Counted from the first letter of the stretch, positions 44,801 through 57,640 are shown. The stretch is DNA of 64,000 nucleotides from Eumeta japonica (GCA_005406025.1 BGZK01000192.1:558001-622000), one strand, 5' to 3'. Notes: a model not told the origin generated them from the letters alone. Made by a program: numbers and translations.

Positions 44801-47800
44801 TTTTTATTATATATATCATGTATATTATAAATCAGTTCTTGTGTTGTGGCCACAGCCCTTATATAATATAACATTACATTCTACGTTGGTTAAATTTTAT
44901 TGCCTATCACCTAACATATATAAATACATCTGTTCTAAATTTCACTTTGACAGATTGACACAATTTAGAGGTCGCATTAGGTCTCTTCGCAAATTAGTGG
45001 GGAACATACTACATGTTTAAAAATAAAATGTCAATATCTATGCAGTTAAAAGTGATTATATATTTAAAAACTTGAGGATCAGAATTATTTGGAATGTTCT
45101 ATATCTTAGGGTAATATGTTTTGTTCGGAAACACTGTTTTTATTCCAAAAATGTCCATCAATTTAGTTTTTGAACTTCAGCTTGCATATTTTAACATCTT
45201 TTCGATCTTTCTGTCTATTTAAATTAACTTGTGTTCTTGTTCTATACATATTATGAAACAGTGGAACTAGTGTTTTTGTACACTGAAGGAATGTATGAAA
45301 AATAGAGAGGGGACGAAAAGAGAAAAGTATTATAAGAGAAAATAACAATATTTAAATTTCTTGTTTGTCTGTTCGCTCACATCTCTGAAATTACGGAACG
45401 GGTTTTAATGCGGTTTTCACGAGTAGATAGAGCTTAACTTGGAGCAGAATATTATTTTAATTAAATCGAACATCAGGAAAAAGATGTCTTCGTATAAAGC
45501 TCTAGCGAAGGCGAATAATAATTGCTAGCATCGAAGGCCTGTAGACATCACAATACAAACGAACAACTGGTCACGACGCGCCTTATTGAATATTATGGTA
45601 ATGGGGGGGAGGGGCTTAGATGAAAGCGGAGCGGAAAATGAGGAAGGGGGTCGAGTTGCGATAAAAGTTTTACGTGACATACCTAATTCCACGTAGGCGA
45701 AGTCGCGGGCCTAAAGCCAATTATTAATAATACTGTATTAGTCAGTGAATTTCTTTCATCTGCAATCGATTTGATTATCTTTTGCGCAACTCCTATTTTA
45801 CGCCGTTGTCGCTCTTGTATATTCTGTAAATATCCTTCCAAAAAACTTATTTTTAGATGCATATCTTTCTTTTTTTGGAGAATTGTTAAACATTGTGCCT
45901 ATTTTTACTGCATTCGTTGTTGTATGGTTTACTTTCAGCAATCTCATTTTTATCAATAACAAACATCTAATAATAAATAACGAACCTAAGTAATATTAAA
46001 ATAAAGAAGATGAATGTCCCTGTAGGTGATTTGGAAATATAAAGCTAACGCGTTCGACAAACAATTTTAAACTTTTTATGATTGACTTAACGTTTGTTTT
46101 AAATTGTAATTTTTGTTGTTTACGTTCGGCAGGATCAGTTGATTCACAAACAACCAAAAAAAAAACAAACCGATGGGACCTCCAAGTTGTATCTGTTTGT
46201 ACTTTCTTATCCTCTAATACCATACATTGAACTATAGGGGGAAAGGGGGCACAATGATGCAAGAGGCACATAGATACACAAGTATTATCCAATAATCGAT
46301 TGAATATATTAGAGCGGTGAGATCTCTAAAATGTTCATAGAAATGTTTGAACGCATCCTGTGCGTTTGCGCCGATAACTAGTCAGCTATTAGCGCTCTAC
46401 AAGTCGTAATGCGTTTCAACTGTGACCGACTAAGAAAAAACGTGAAATATGAGTGTTTCCTCGGTCTTTTATACTATCTTGTGAGGATCTATACATACCA
46501 AAGGTAAGTTAGGACGTCTGATATTATGGATTTAGCATTTTTTTCAAAATAAATCAGTTAGTTTCTTTAGTATAATTTGCATTTTGAAAAAATCTTTTGG
46601 GGCACTTAGATACAGCAAAGTAAAAGGCACATCGATGTGTATCAAGGTGCCCCCATAAAATTTGTAAAATATTTTGAATTAAAATTTTATATTTTATGTT
46701 GTCATTAGAAAATGATGCGCACATACAAGCCTAGGACTGAAAGACGTAATTTAGATGAAGAGGGGATCAAGACCGCGGTGTCTAAAGTTACTTTGAAGGT
46801 ATTGTCTATTAAAAAAGCAGCTGAAAATTATGATATCAAACCTGCAACTCTGCAATATCGTGTTGAAAAGTTTAGAAAAGCTTCAGAGGAAAACTAATCG
46901 TCATCTCCTAATTTGTACTGGTCAAAGTATGCTGTTGCTTAAGTATTTACTTCCCAGCAAGAGAATTTATTTCAGAATATTTGTTGACTTGCAGCAAGAT
47001 GCATTATGGGTTATCCTTGCAGCAATTTAGGACATTAGCTTATGAGTATGCAGAATATTTAGGATACAAAGATTCAGAATCATGGAAAAAAAATAAACGC
47101 GCCGAGAAAGATTGGGCAGAAGGATTTAGAAACAGGAATCAGGAGCTCAGTCTACGAAAGCCTGAAAATACAAGCGCTGCGAGATTTGCATTTTATAAGA
47201 CTGCAGTGACGGAATTTTTTGATAATATTGAGCGTGTAATGTTACGCATTAAATTTACTCCTGACCATATAGTAAATTTGGATGAAATAGGCATTAATGC
47301 AGTCTTACCTAAAGTTTTAGCTGAAAAAAAAAAAACAGGCGAGTAGGACAAATTTATCAGCTGAACGTGGAGAACTAGTAACGTTTTGCGGAATAGTCAC
47401 AACAACAGGTGCTGTTATTCCTCTTGTTTATATTTTTCCTTGAGTCCATTTCAAAGACCCGTTTTTAAATGGTGCTCCCCAAGGCAGTCTTGGTTTGGCA
47501 AACAGGAGCGACTGGATGACAGCTGAATTGTATGTACAAGTTCTTCAACACATTCAAAGACAAACTTCTTGCACGTAAGAAAATCCCAATTCTAATTGTT
47601 TGTGATAACCACGAATCACATATTTCTATTGAATCTGTTAACCATTGTCGTGACAATCGGACTATCTATCTTTCTTAGCCACCACACACGTCACACAAAT
47701 TACAACTGCTGGATGTCAGCGTTTTTGGTCCATTTAAAAGTAAACTAAAAATAACATTTAATGATTGGCACATTCGAAATATTGGTAAGACTTTATCTAT

Positions 47801-50800
47801 ATACAACATTGCTGAAATTTCAAAATCTGCCTTTTTGGAGTCTTTTACACCCAAAAACATCACAAGCGGCTTTTCAAAATCAGGTATTTGGCCATTTAAC
47901 AGACTTTCATTTGGGGATGATGATTTTGCACCTATCGAAATTTTCAGTGAAAGTTCTCAAGAGGAATACAAAGAAAATAATTAGGACATAAAGAGAGAGG
48001 AACTAGATTTTGTGGGTAGATTTCAGAATAATAACACACTGTCTCCAGCAGGTGTACGACCATACCCTAAAAAAGATTTTTGATAAAAATACATCTAGAA
48101 AGGAAAAAAAAAAGGAAAATCCAGAGTTTATCTGACACACCAGAAAAAAATCGGTTACAAATATTAAATGAAGAAAAACAAAGAAAACGAGAAGTTAAAT
48201 TGGAGAAGCAAAAAGCAAAGGAGCTGAAAACAGCAAAAAATTTATTGGTACTTACAGAAACTAAAAAACCTAAAAAGAAAAAAATCTGCCTTTGTTTGAA
48301 GCCAATGTCAGATTCGGATTCCAGTGAGAATGAGTTATTGAAATTAAGTGTTGATGACGATGATGAAGAGTCAGATGAAGGAGGTGGAGAAGAGTTTGGT
48401 ACATTCCTAATCCTGAAAATATAAATATTGGGCATTTCCTTCTTTTCAAATTTGAAAAAATCTGTAGTTCATTATGTAGCCAGTCATTTCTAAATACAGT
48501 TTGACTGAATATCAAGTGTTATATCTAAGAAAAAATATGTCTTATATTAATGTCTTATATTTTTGTTTTTCCTGATGTAGAAGACCAAGGAAATGTCGAT
48601 TTTAGAGATGTTATTTTACACTTGCCTAAACCAAATTTTACAAAAGGCGTAGCTCGAACATCTATGTATACTTTTTCAGTTGATTTGAGTGCATATAATT
48701 TGCAATAAAATTAGCAATAGAAGCGTTTTTTATAATGTTATTTAAATTTATTATTTTGTTGACGTATTAGTTTTTTAAAGATTGTTTGTGTTTTTCTTTC
48801 TGAGTTTTATTTGTCTAATAAAAGGACAGTCTTAGCAATTCTATTCTGAAGAATTAAGATATTCTTAATTGTTGATTTGGTTAAGTTACCAATATTTTGT
48901 AAGACTGATAACAATATTTTCACAATAATAAAGTGTTATAATGTATATTTTTATAATATAATTCATGAAAGTATTATAATTTAACCAATTTCGTGCAATC
49001 TGCACTTTGTATTAAAGTGCCCCAAGGGATGTATCTAAGTGCCCCATTGGTGGGGCAGAATGATTCAAAATCCATTTTTTTACAAAACACGTTCTAATCC
49101 TTTTTATACTATATTCACATATTACTTGATTTTCAATTTTTGTGCATCAATCTACCCCACCTCCCCCTACATACATGCAATAGTATATTTTCTTTTAAGT
49201 GAGTAATTCTTTATATAATTTTATCTGTTTATTCATATATATGTATATATTGAATTTACTTATTTCTCTTATTATAATTTTATACCATTTCATTTAGTAT
49301 GAGGAAGAAGGACCCCTTTGTAATTATTTCTAAGATATTGTTCAAATTCTTGACATTAATGGCCATCTCATTTGCTGAACATATTTTCAGGATCATAATA
49401 CATTATTTCAAAATATGCAGCACATTTTGAGCCTTATGCACTATGGTGAGTTTCTCAGTTTGACCTTAGATGGTACTGTACGAACTCGCCTTCTCCGGTC
49501 AAGGTTTATGTCAACTAATAAGTCATTTCAATATCGGACAGGATCTATTATACTTTTTATAATTGAGGAAAATGAACATTTGGTGATTTTTTTATAAGTG
49601 CTTCTTTCGACATTTCTTTGTTGCCATTTTGTCAAGCTCACAACTCTAATAAACATTTTCCATATGACGGTGGATATTGATCACAATTAGCTGCCATTTT
49701 AAAAGGTTAGATCAGCTATTGAATTTCAATTGCAACCTTTTGAAGTCATTTTTATACACTCATTTCGGACTGTATGAAAATAGACAATCGTCATCCAATA
49801 TCACAACCCAATACCATGCCAATGAGATTTTTGGGGTACTTTCAAGGCGAGCAGTTGGTCCTTGAATGCTAATCATCATGTTTCATCGAAAGATTCCTGT
49901 ATGTCTATGATACTATCAAAATTATCTTTTCGAAGTACAATTTCTTATAAATGTTTGTCACAAGATTACAGAGTTCATGGTTTTGCCCTGAAGCATGAAA
50001 CTATACTGCGTTACTTGTAGATTCAACAGAATAATTTATTGGAGGCACGCGAACAGCATTTTTTTCATGGTTGAGCCCAATGCATTGACTATGCCTATAG
50101 GGTGGTAGGACTTTGGACAAGTATAGTAAATTTGTTCTGACTTTAGTATCACTTTTGTGGTAGTTATCATAGAAGATTGGGAAACTATTTCAGGTCTAGG
50201 CCTGAAATAGCATCCACTTACCATGGTCAGAAGCAAACCAAGATCCCAGGAAATCTTGGTTTGGTAAAAGTCCAAAGCAAATCCACTAATTTCAAGGACT
50301 CTTTGAATTGCATGTCTTTAAAACTATTTTATGATAATTGAAGCGTTTATGAAAGGTAGAACCAACCCCGGCAGGTCTTCAGCAACACTAAGCGAACAAA
50401 CCCTATCGATTTTAGATTATTTGTCTTTAGTGCAACCTATGGATTGTACTAATGTGCTCTTCGATTCTGTAATAGAACTTAGAATATAATGATTATTTCA
50501 CTTTAAAGTTGATATTCCAAAAGTGATACATTTGTTTTTCTCTTTCATAAAACCACTGTTCTTTCATTTTTTATTAAATTTCATTGCAATAAATTTAATT
50601 AAACCATCTATTAAATCAACCACAGATTTAACCTAGTGGAAACGTAGTTCTAATATTACAACTTAAAAAAGAATATTCTACTATCACAAGCAAACATTAA
50701 AAAAAAATGTATATAATCACATGTATGATAAATTAGGTCTAGATTTGTATGGTAAATATGAGAAGTATATGCCATTTATAATAAATTATGAACAATAAAT

Positions 50801-53800
50801 TGTTCTGCATTTTCAGGATAAGGAAACGGTTCCTTGTTAAGAGACTACTGGAAGTTGCATTTGGTGTTAATTTGGTGCTAGCTCTTTTTCAACAGTGGAT
50901 GATACCATCAATAACAAATACCCTGATTCCATTTTCGAAAATGGACTATCTGAGAACTGTTGAAAGGCTTCTAAAACTTGCAGTAAGTTATTTATTATTT
51001 TATGTTTAATTATCAATTGTTATACTGTTATTCCAGTGAATATGTAACACATTAACAACAGGCTGTTGGCCCAAATATCATGTGTATCTATCTATAGTTT
51101 ATCAATGTGTGATGTGACAGATAAATTGTCTTTATTTGTAGTATTTTTTAGAATGTCAAATATTGTTAAATCAAGACACGAGTTGAATATTTTTCATTGA
51201 AGTTTTTTCTGTCATATCAATTTTCTTTTAAATGGATGTTTTTGGGTCATTGAAATATTTCATTATAAAATATTTCTTTTGATTTCCTTTTTTCTTCAAA
51301 TAATTTCATAGAATTGACAGCATTTGAAAAAGTTGAATCCATGTGTTTGAATATTGTTTATGATAAAAAAAATTTGTCCAGTAAAGTGATTTAGAAAAAT
51401 AATTCCACTTTGTGAAGAAGAACATCATAGAAAACTATAATTTTAGTTTATGTATGTTTAGTTTTAATTATGTGATCACAGCAAATGTGGATTAGTCCTG
51501 ATTTTCTCTTTAATAATTTAAATATATATTAAAATGTAAACATTAAACTTTTTCAGATTCCAAATCATTTGATATGGCTGTGCTTTTTCTACCTAACATT
51601 TCATTCATTCTTGAATTTGATGGGAGAACTATTACACTTTGCTGATCGCAATTTTTATGAGGACTGGTGGAATGCCAATAATATCTCAGTGTTTTGGCGC
51701 ACGTGGAATATGCCAGTTCATCGCTGGGCTGTACGTCATGTGTATGTTCCCATCACAAATAATGGATACAGTAAAGTAATCGCGAGCGCTATAGTATTTT
51801 TTGTATCAGCATTTTTCCATGAGTATTTGGTAAGTGTTTATGTTACTCCGAAGATAAATTATTGCTTTGGTGTAAAACATACAGATTTAAATAAAAATAG
51901 GGTAAGTGAGATAAGATGCAATACATTTAGTTTTTTACACAAGGAAAAATTGAAAGTTGCAACCGCTAGCACATTTTTAATTACAAAATACTGAATCAGT
52001 TGCCACGCGTGCCAATTGCCCTAAGTAGATATACTTCTGAGACTTTGGTATGTTTTCTGTAATTAAACTGTTGTGCATGCTCGATCATTATATATGTGTA
52101 ATTATCAGTACCCACCTTTAAAGATTAAGCTTATAAACTGATAAGGGTGTAGCTAAAATTTTACCACATAAGAGAAAGCTGTAATAAAATGCACACTACA
52201 AAAATTACTTAGCTCTAGTTTCAGGAGGGTGCGATAGCACCACTTTCTATTCGTTTTTCAATTTCTTTCACATGAAGTTGTGGTAATTAATTAAAAACTG
52301 ATAATGAAAACTTTCGAAAATGGGGATGGGCCTTCTCGTCAAAGGAATAAAAGAATATTTTCATTTATGATGATTGTTTTATGGATATATAATATATTTG
52401 TTCACAAATAAATTGAGATAATATTTTTTTTTTGTTCTTCCCAAATTGTGATTTTCCCAACACTTTCAAAGTTTTGTGTGTAAATTTGTCTCATCACCTC
52501 AAGTATTCAATCTGTATGTTGTACACACTATGAAGCACAAACTCTCTGTCTTAATCATGGATTTTAATATTGATATAAAATACAAGCATTTTTCAGTATA
52601 TGATACTTATATCCACTCATCTTTTGAATCTACAACAGATCCCAAATGTTACAAAATTTATAGGGTTGTTAGTACAACCTCTTAACTCACTAACCATACA
52701 AATTAATGATTTATGTATTTGATATTAATGTAAAACTACATATTTTCGAATGAAAGCAATAAAAAATCTAAATTATTAAAGGTAGTAAAAAAAAAGATTA
52801 CAATCATAATTAGCAGTGGTGCTTCAGTGGTTAAAAGCATCGGTTTTGGGCTAGACTGTACCACTTCGATTCCGACCACGAACAAATTGCTCAATGTGTT
52901 ATTTTACTCATATTAAACCACATCAATCATCCATTAAATTCTTTTTTGTGAAAACAACTTAACATAGACAATTTTTTGACTGAGCCTGAATCGTCCACAA
53001 AAATAAATGAAACTGATTAACATTAATTTTAATATTAATAGAGTTATTTATATATAAGGACCATTTCATTGCATCGGAAGAAAAAAATTAGAACAAAAGA
53101 AGTTGGTAAAATTTATTAAAATGTTATTTTATTCAGTAGGTGAATGCAATCTACTAAATCATGGTTAAAGTACTCATGATGCACAAATCATTAATTCATT
53201 AAAACATAGATTTACAAACTTCATGCCATTATGATCTTTGAGCTAATTAAAAAATATAAAATTTCAAATTTAAAACAAATATTATTCTATTAGTCTCATT
53301 CTTAATTATCAATTTATGCTTGTGATTCATCACGGTTGTCACGGTGGTTATCTGAAACGATTGATTAAATTCGAGCGTATTTTTTATTATCATAGGCCAG
53401 ATAATCCATAAAAATGGTATAAGGAACACTATCCGAACAGCAAACTACCTGTTATGTTTACAACTAACCTATATGTTTGATAGATTAAATCAAGATTTAA
53501 GACCATTTTAAACCCAAGCATAAGAGGTCAACAATAGACAAATTAATTTATAACCATAGCTATGTTAAGATTTTTTGACACTTATCCAAAAACTAAATTA
53601 CGGGAAGCAGCTGAAAATATCTGTGTGCATAAATCCACTGTAAAAGAAGTTATAATTGTTACTTAAAAATTATAGTACTTACTATTATATACAGAAGTTA
53701 CCAATTTATTGTCAGTATGGGGTCCTGTAATTTTGATTTTATATTCAAAATTCCTCGGAAAAAATGATATTTGAAATTTCAATTTACATAATTTAATGTA

Positions 53801-54123
53801 AAGCTAAATAAATATTAAATTCTGCTTTGATTGCCACTTGCATTAATTATTTTTATATAAAAACCTTAACAAAATATATATTAAAATCTATATTATTTAT
53901 TTCCTCATTGTTTTAGGTAAGCGTACCTCTGCAGATGTTCCGTGTGTGGGCTTTCCTAGGCATGATGGCACAGTTACCCCTGTCTGTCATATCGCGACTG
54001 GCAGAAAAGCGTTTAGGGTCTAGATGGGGAAATCTCATTGTTTGGAGTTCTCTCGTACTAGGTCAACCTCTCGCCATTATGATGTATTACCACGATTATG
54101 CTATAGCATACATCAAACATTAG
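38820..54123 (+). CDS. DGAT1: Diacylglycerol O-acyltransferase 1 (midway)
   Basis: Ten exons: 38820-38935, 39116-39244, 42125-42222, 42304-42356, 42471-42729, 43992-44018, 44407-44542, 50817-50982, 51557-51829 and 53917-54123. Every junction is GT-AG and in phase; 1464 nt, 487 aa, almost the same as human DGAT1. The enzyme is an ER membrane MBOAT that joins diacylglycerol and fatty acyl-CoA into triacylglycerol. A hydrophilic N-terminus (about 40 aa) is followed by multiple membrane helices. Conserved blocks: VSYPDNLT-like [20 protein letters not shown] with CYELNFPR (exon 7), FYEDWWN at residues 361-367 (acyl-CoA/active-site Asn), and [12 protein letters not shown] spanning exons 9-10 with the catalytic His at residue 416. 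Exon 6 is only 27 nt. Introns 2 and 7 are swollen by a LINE remnant and a Tigger-type element; intron 9 carries a SINE. Drosophila calls this gene midway. Confidence 0.97.
40190..41060 (+). pseudogene. Jockey/CR1-type LINE reverse transcriptase remnant in DGAT1 intron 2
   Basis: Read across frame changes: [16 protein letters not shown], then [20 protein letters not shown], then [20 protein letters not shown], which are successive motifs of a non-LTR reverse transcriptase (AFDxVxH, YLxxRxQ, GVPQGSVLGPLLFLxYI). Further on: [20 protein letters not shown] and [20 protein letters not shown] from the C-terminal region. The catalytic YADD block is not readable. Stops throughout; dead copy of the same family as the 57.2 kb fragment. 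Confidence 0.82.
45358..45712 (+). repeat. Dispersed insect repeat in DGAT1 intron 7
   Basis: Begins TTGTTTGTCTGTTCGCTCAC, then GAAATTACGGAACGGGTTTT, and ends AATTCCACGTAGGCGAAGTC followed by GCGGGC. I recognise the start and end wording from a common insect repeat whose copies end near CGAAGTCGCGGGC. The GC content is higher than its surroundings. Class not assigned. Confidence 0.55.
46237..49167 (+). mobile_element. Tigger/pogo-type DNA transposon (2.9 kb, degenerate) in DGAT1 intron 7
   Basis: Flanked by TA (46235-46236 and 49168-49169). The ends are imperfect inverted repeats: GGGGGAAAGGGGGCACAATG on the left and the complement of GGGGGAGGTGGGGTAGATTG on the right, both followed by ATGCA. 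Exact subterminal inverted repeats GGGGCACTTAGATAC lie at 46599-46613 and, inverted, at 49031-49045. The interior carries a broken transposase. The insertion is in the sense direction of DGAT1. Confidence 0.82.
46712..48708 (+). pseudogene. Broken Tigger/pogo-type transposase
   Basis: Pieces in three frames. 46712-46897: [20 protein letters not shown] and [20 protein letters not shown], a pipsqueak-type HTH. 46981-47346: a second HTH region ([20 protein letters not shown]), then [15 protein letters not shown] with the first catalytic Asp. About 47580-47760: [20 protein letters not shown] with the second Asp, and [20 protein letters not shown]. Near 47860: [20 protein letters not shown]. 48080-48424: a Lys/Glu-rich tail with DTPEKN and an Asp/Glu run. 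The end near 48580-48708 is [20 protein letters not shown]. At least three frame changes and several stops. The DDE-domain motifs DNHxSH and [20 protein letters not shown] are diagnostic of the superfamily. Confidence 0.85.
50185..50263. repeat. Two perfect hairpins in DGAT1 intron 7
   Basis: CTATTTCAGG (50185-50194) pairs with CCTGAAATAG (50201-50210), 6-nt loop. CAAACCAAGAT (50234-50244) pairs with ATCTTGGTTTG (50253-50263), 8-nt loop. They are 23 bp apart, about 550 bp upstream of exon 8. Nature unknown. Confidence 0.75.
52816..52879 (+). repeat. tRNA-derived SINE head in DGAT1 intron 9
   Basis: GTGGTGCTTCAGTGGTTAAA followed by AGCATCGGTTTTGG is an A-box/D-arm-like start, and CTTCGATTCCGACCAC is a B-box-like T-arm ending. 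The first and last five bases (GTGGT/ACCAC) pair like an acceptor stem. At 64 nt it is too short for a working tRNA. It matches the minus-strand copy at 36.83 kb. Confidence 0.65.
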
Positions 54124-55265
54124 CGGTTAAGATCAAGTCAATTTTCATATTTAATTTATAACCTTGTTTTTTTTCTATTAATAGGTGTTTAATCATTTTT
54201 AAGTACCTATATTAAAAAATATATAACAAAACTATATTTATACCACAAACTATTATTCAATGATTTTTAAACCTAATATAATTAATGAAATTTAAATTAT
54301 GAATGTTAAGTTGATGATTCGCCATCAAAATGATAAAACAATAATGATAATAGTTTTTTAACACATCTTTTCTACAACCATAGATAATTGTTTATTAAAT
54401 ATGTGTATATGTCTTTTAATGAAGATAAAATAAAAGATTAATGTAATCATAATAATGATAAGGAATAAATGGTTGGAACAAAATTGTATCAAGGATAAAA
54501 AATATACATTTAATATGTTTACAACCTAAATAGTTTGGATAAACTGTTTCGTAAATAGATAAAATTTAATAGATTTTTGTAATTACAGACGAGATTTAAC
54601 TTTGTTTAAATTACAGCTAGAATTACAAACATTTTCACTAAGTTTCATTTATTTTATATGTATATAGGTGGTCACTTGTTTGACACTATGGAATAACACA
54701 ATGTGTATTGTTATAACAATCGTCCTATTTTAATGTTGTTATAAACAATAACCAAAAAATAACCTTGCTTATTTAATTGTTATTGAAAGGTAGATTATTG
54801 TTAGTACACTGTTATGGTCGGGTTGTACCAAAAGGAAAAACACAATTCATAAATGTTTTATTTTTGAAGGATTATCCATACATTACCTGTCAAATCATGT
54901 TTATTTTCATGATTAGTCTTTTTATCTATTGGTGCAACTCATTGTTTAAATATCTTTTATTTTTTAGCAAGTTAATCTTCTTTTCTATATAAGTACTTCA
55001 TTACAAATGTTATTTATTTTATCATAAAAAAATTGATTATTTCATTTGGAAATTTCATTAATAAACAAAAACTAAGAAAACTTGAATTAAGACTGATAAT
55101 AAAGACCAAGGATTTTATTAAGAATAAAAATATTAATAATTAGAAATTTTATTACAATTATCAAATGTTGCCATTGAATTTATCATATAAATATATAAAG
55201 TTTCAATGTAAATTAAAATTATACATGTAGTACATGTTTAAGTAATTACGCCAAGTTATCAGTAC

Positions 55266-55268
<3 letters not shown>
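54124..55268. other. DGAT1 3' region
   Basis: AT-rich, probably DGAT1 3' UTR and flank; several AATAAA-like words are present, the first cluster near 54430. No other gene. Confidence 0.45.

Positions 55269-55312
<44 letters not shown>
55269..55312. repeat. (TA)n microsatellite
   Basis: Uninterrupted TA run of about 22 units. Confidence 0.9.
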
Positions 55313-55315
<3 letters not shown>

Positions 55316-56753
55316 GTAGATATACTTTGTTAATATTGCATATTAATCTGCATTTATTTGTCTAAACCATAAAAAGAGCTATTTTTACTAAAAGGTCTTC
55401 GAGAAATTTATTGACAAAAAAGTATGCACAAGTCTCCTTGTAAAAAAATTGTTAATCGGCATTTATATGTGTACAACATTAAGGAACAAACATTTTAATT
55501 ACAAATCTAGGAATTTATAGAGAAAAAAATTGTTCCTGAGCCCTTTAGTTAATAAAAGTGATAGTAACAATGTTTATTGGTCAAAGTTTTTTTACTATGG
55601 GAGCAAGTATTTCAAACTAAAAAGTATTGATTAATTTCAGAAATGTATGTAATTAAAATTTGTTATATCTTGATTTCTATATTTTATATATTTTTTTCTT
55701 GCCTTTTTTTAATATACCTTACTTTAGATGAAAATTAATTATGCATTTTTATTGATGCATTAACTTATAATGATATCTGTGACAATGATAATATTTAAGT
55801 AATGTTTACAAATTTTACTTTTGTATTTTTATAATCAATATACTTACCTACTATTTTTATAAAAATAAATTTTTAATTCAAGTTCACGAAATAAGTGTCA
55901 TTTTTAATTTCCCGTACATAAATATTTTTAACATTAATGTTATGTTTAGCATAACAAGCCTGTTTCTTAGAGAGATAAACTTAGGCCACAGTTCTTCACT
56001 TGTCAGCCCCTAAAACCCTTATAATTATGGCTGAAATTAATTGAGAATTAAATAAAAAGTGAAACTTCTTTATTATTTTATATACATTGTTATTTAGCGG
56101 AAATGTTTTATTAGACACTTGCTTGCGACATGCATCGTGCAACTCACCATTGACCCTCTAATCTGTTTTTATGAATCCTCATCCAAAGAATTGAATATTG
56201 ATTCGACAAGATTGATAGATATCGAACACCTAAGCAAGTGTTGGTTTACTATTTATCATAACGGCTTATAAATTATTTACAATTTCTATTCATGGCAATT
56301 AGGAAAATGCAAACAGTCACATCCACCAGGGTGTCAGGAGTGTAAAACTACCTACAGATGCACTCCCAGCCACCTCGCCTGATGCACAGATTGCAATGAA
56401 TTGTACGTCAAAGGTGACAGACTTGACAGAGTGCTTTCGCCGGCAGTCTCAAACAATCACTAAGAGACATGCCTGACAGTGGCCACAGAACAACAATCTT
56501 CAAATGCTGAAAGCTAGTATTTCAGACTAAAAAGAACTATAGCCTATGTCTTGATTATGATGTATATGCAAACATCATAATAAGCCATAAAAATTTCGTC
56601 CATTAAAAAATAACGAAAGTTTTTTTAATACGATTTTTATACTCAAGTTTGTGTTAAGACAGGAATCGGTTCATGCAATACTGCATTCTTAAATACCAGA
56701 GAAAATTTTATGATTTATATCGCATCAAATAGTAGTATAAAATAACATAAAAA
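55313..56753. other. Intergenic, no gene seen
   Basis: AT-rich. A less AT-rich patch at 56310-56510 (plus) reads QSHPPGCQECKTTYRCTPSH and then CNELYVKGDRLDRVLSP with a stop between. It looks like a Cys-containing protein remnant, but I cannot identify it. Confidence 0.4.
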
Positions 56754-56835
56754 AGAGGTACGAAACCCTAACAAAAATTTTGTTTATAGGGTTTCTTAAT
56801 TAACAAAATGTATGTTTTTTGGGTTTCGTACCTCT
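56754..56835. repeat. Short foldback repeat, 15-bp perfect arms
   Basis: AGAGGTACGAAACCC (56754-56768) and GGGTTTCGTACCTCT (56821-56835) are exact inverted copies. The wording is related to GGGTTCCGTATCTC at 11560 and GTACGAAACCCT at about 58124, so these are pieces of one dispersed family. Confidence 0.75.
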
Positions 56836-57184
56836 AAAAAAAAATCCTTTTAGGATTACTAATTCTTTGTTCAAATGTCTATTAATACCCTTTTTCCCTG
56901 GAACATATTAAATTGAAATTAACATCAAATATTTCTGCGGTTGCTTGAAGCTGTAAAAAAAAAAATCAAGTTTCTAAATTAATATCAAAAAAGGTACTTC
57001 CCATTGACCTAAAATAATTATATTTGGCAAGAAAAAAAGTTTCATAGCACAAGTATAGGACATAATTTGAAATCGACAATTTGTAGTTATATATGGATTA
57101 CTGCAAATAGCTTGCCAATGAAATGAAAACAGAATGTATAAAACTCTCACTTCCATATGTAAGACGTGGATCTGGAACTATTTC

Positions 57185-57640
57185 AGTACGTAACGAAGAA
57201 TTTGAGTTTGTTAATGTTACGTGTGCCTGGGAATCACTTTAGATAAGAGACATCAATTGGGTCTTCATATTAGTAAGTTGGTGAAAAGGCTTAGCTCTAT
57301 CACCTATACAGTCAAAAAAAATGCAAATTTATCAGACGTCGAAAGCACAAGATTAGTTTATTTTGGTTGTTTTCATAACCTGATGTCGTATGGCATCTTA
57401 CTCTGGGGACAGGCTGCAGATATTCATAGAATTTTTGTGCTACAGAAGCGGGCCGATCGCGCGATTTACAAGGTCGGACCTCGTGTATCTTTCAGAAATA
57501 AGTTTAAAGAAATTGGAATTTCTACTCTGGCATCCCGATTCATTTATGAAAATTAATTACATTGAAAAAATATTTAGAAATGTTTAAAATAAATAGCGAT
57601 CGACATAAATTCAATACCAGAAATAAAAATAAACCGAGTT
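57185..57640 (+). pseudogene. Jockey/CR1-type LINE reverse transcriptase C-terminal remnant
   Basis: CLGITLDKRHQLGLHISKLV, then FGCFHNLMSYGILLWGQAAD and IHRIFVLQKRADRAIYKVGP, then SFRNKFKEIGISTLASRFIY. This is the segment after the catalytic motifs of arthropod jockey-like LINEs (LGxxxD...L, FxSxxSYGxxxWG, xxxLQKRAxRxI). In the next frame comes RHKFNTRNKNK, the HxYNTR motif near the protein end. A 111-codon stretch is open but the rest is broken and the catalytic domain is missing, as expected for a 5'-truncated insertion. Confidence 0.85.

Noticed and set aside
45996..46292. 98-codon minus-strand frame overlapping the Tigger left end.
   Set aside because: Runs across the transposon boundary and has no recognisable domain.
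50036..50275. 79-codon minus-strand frame in DGAT1 intron 7.
   Set aside because: No recognisable motif or splice context; noted only as part of a possible old element.
51830..51994. Open reading continues past DGAT1 exon 9 for 55 codons.
   Set aside because: It crosses a clear GTAAGTG donor; the conserved VSVP continuation is supplied by exon 10 at 53917.
52816..52879. Functional tRNA gene.
   Set aside because: Too short, and the anticodon arm cannot be folded properly; better explained as a SINE head.
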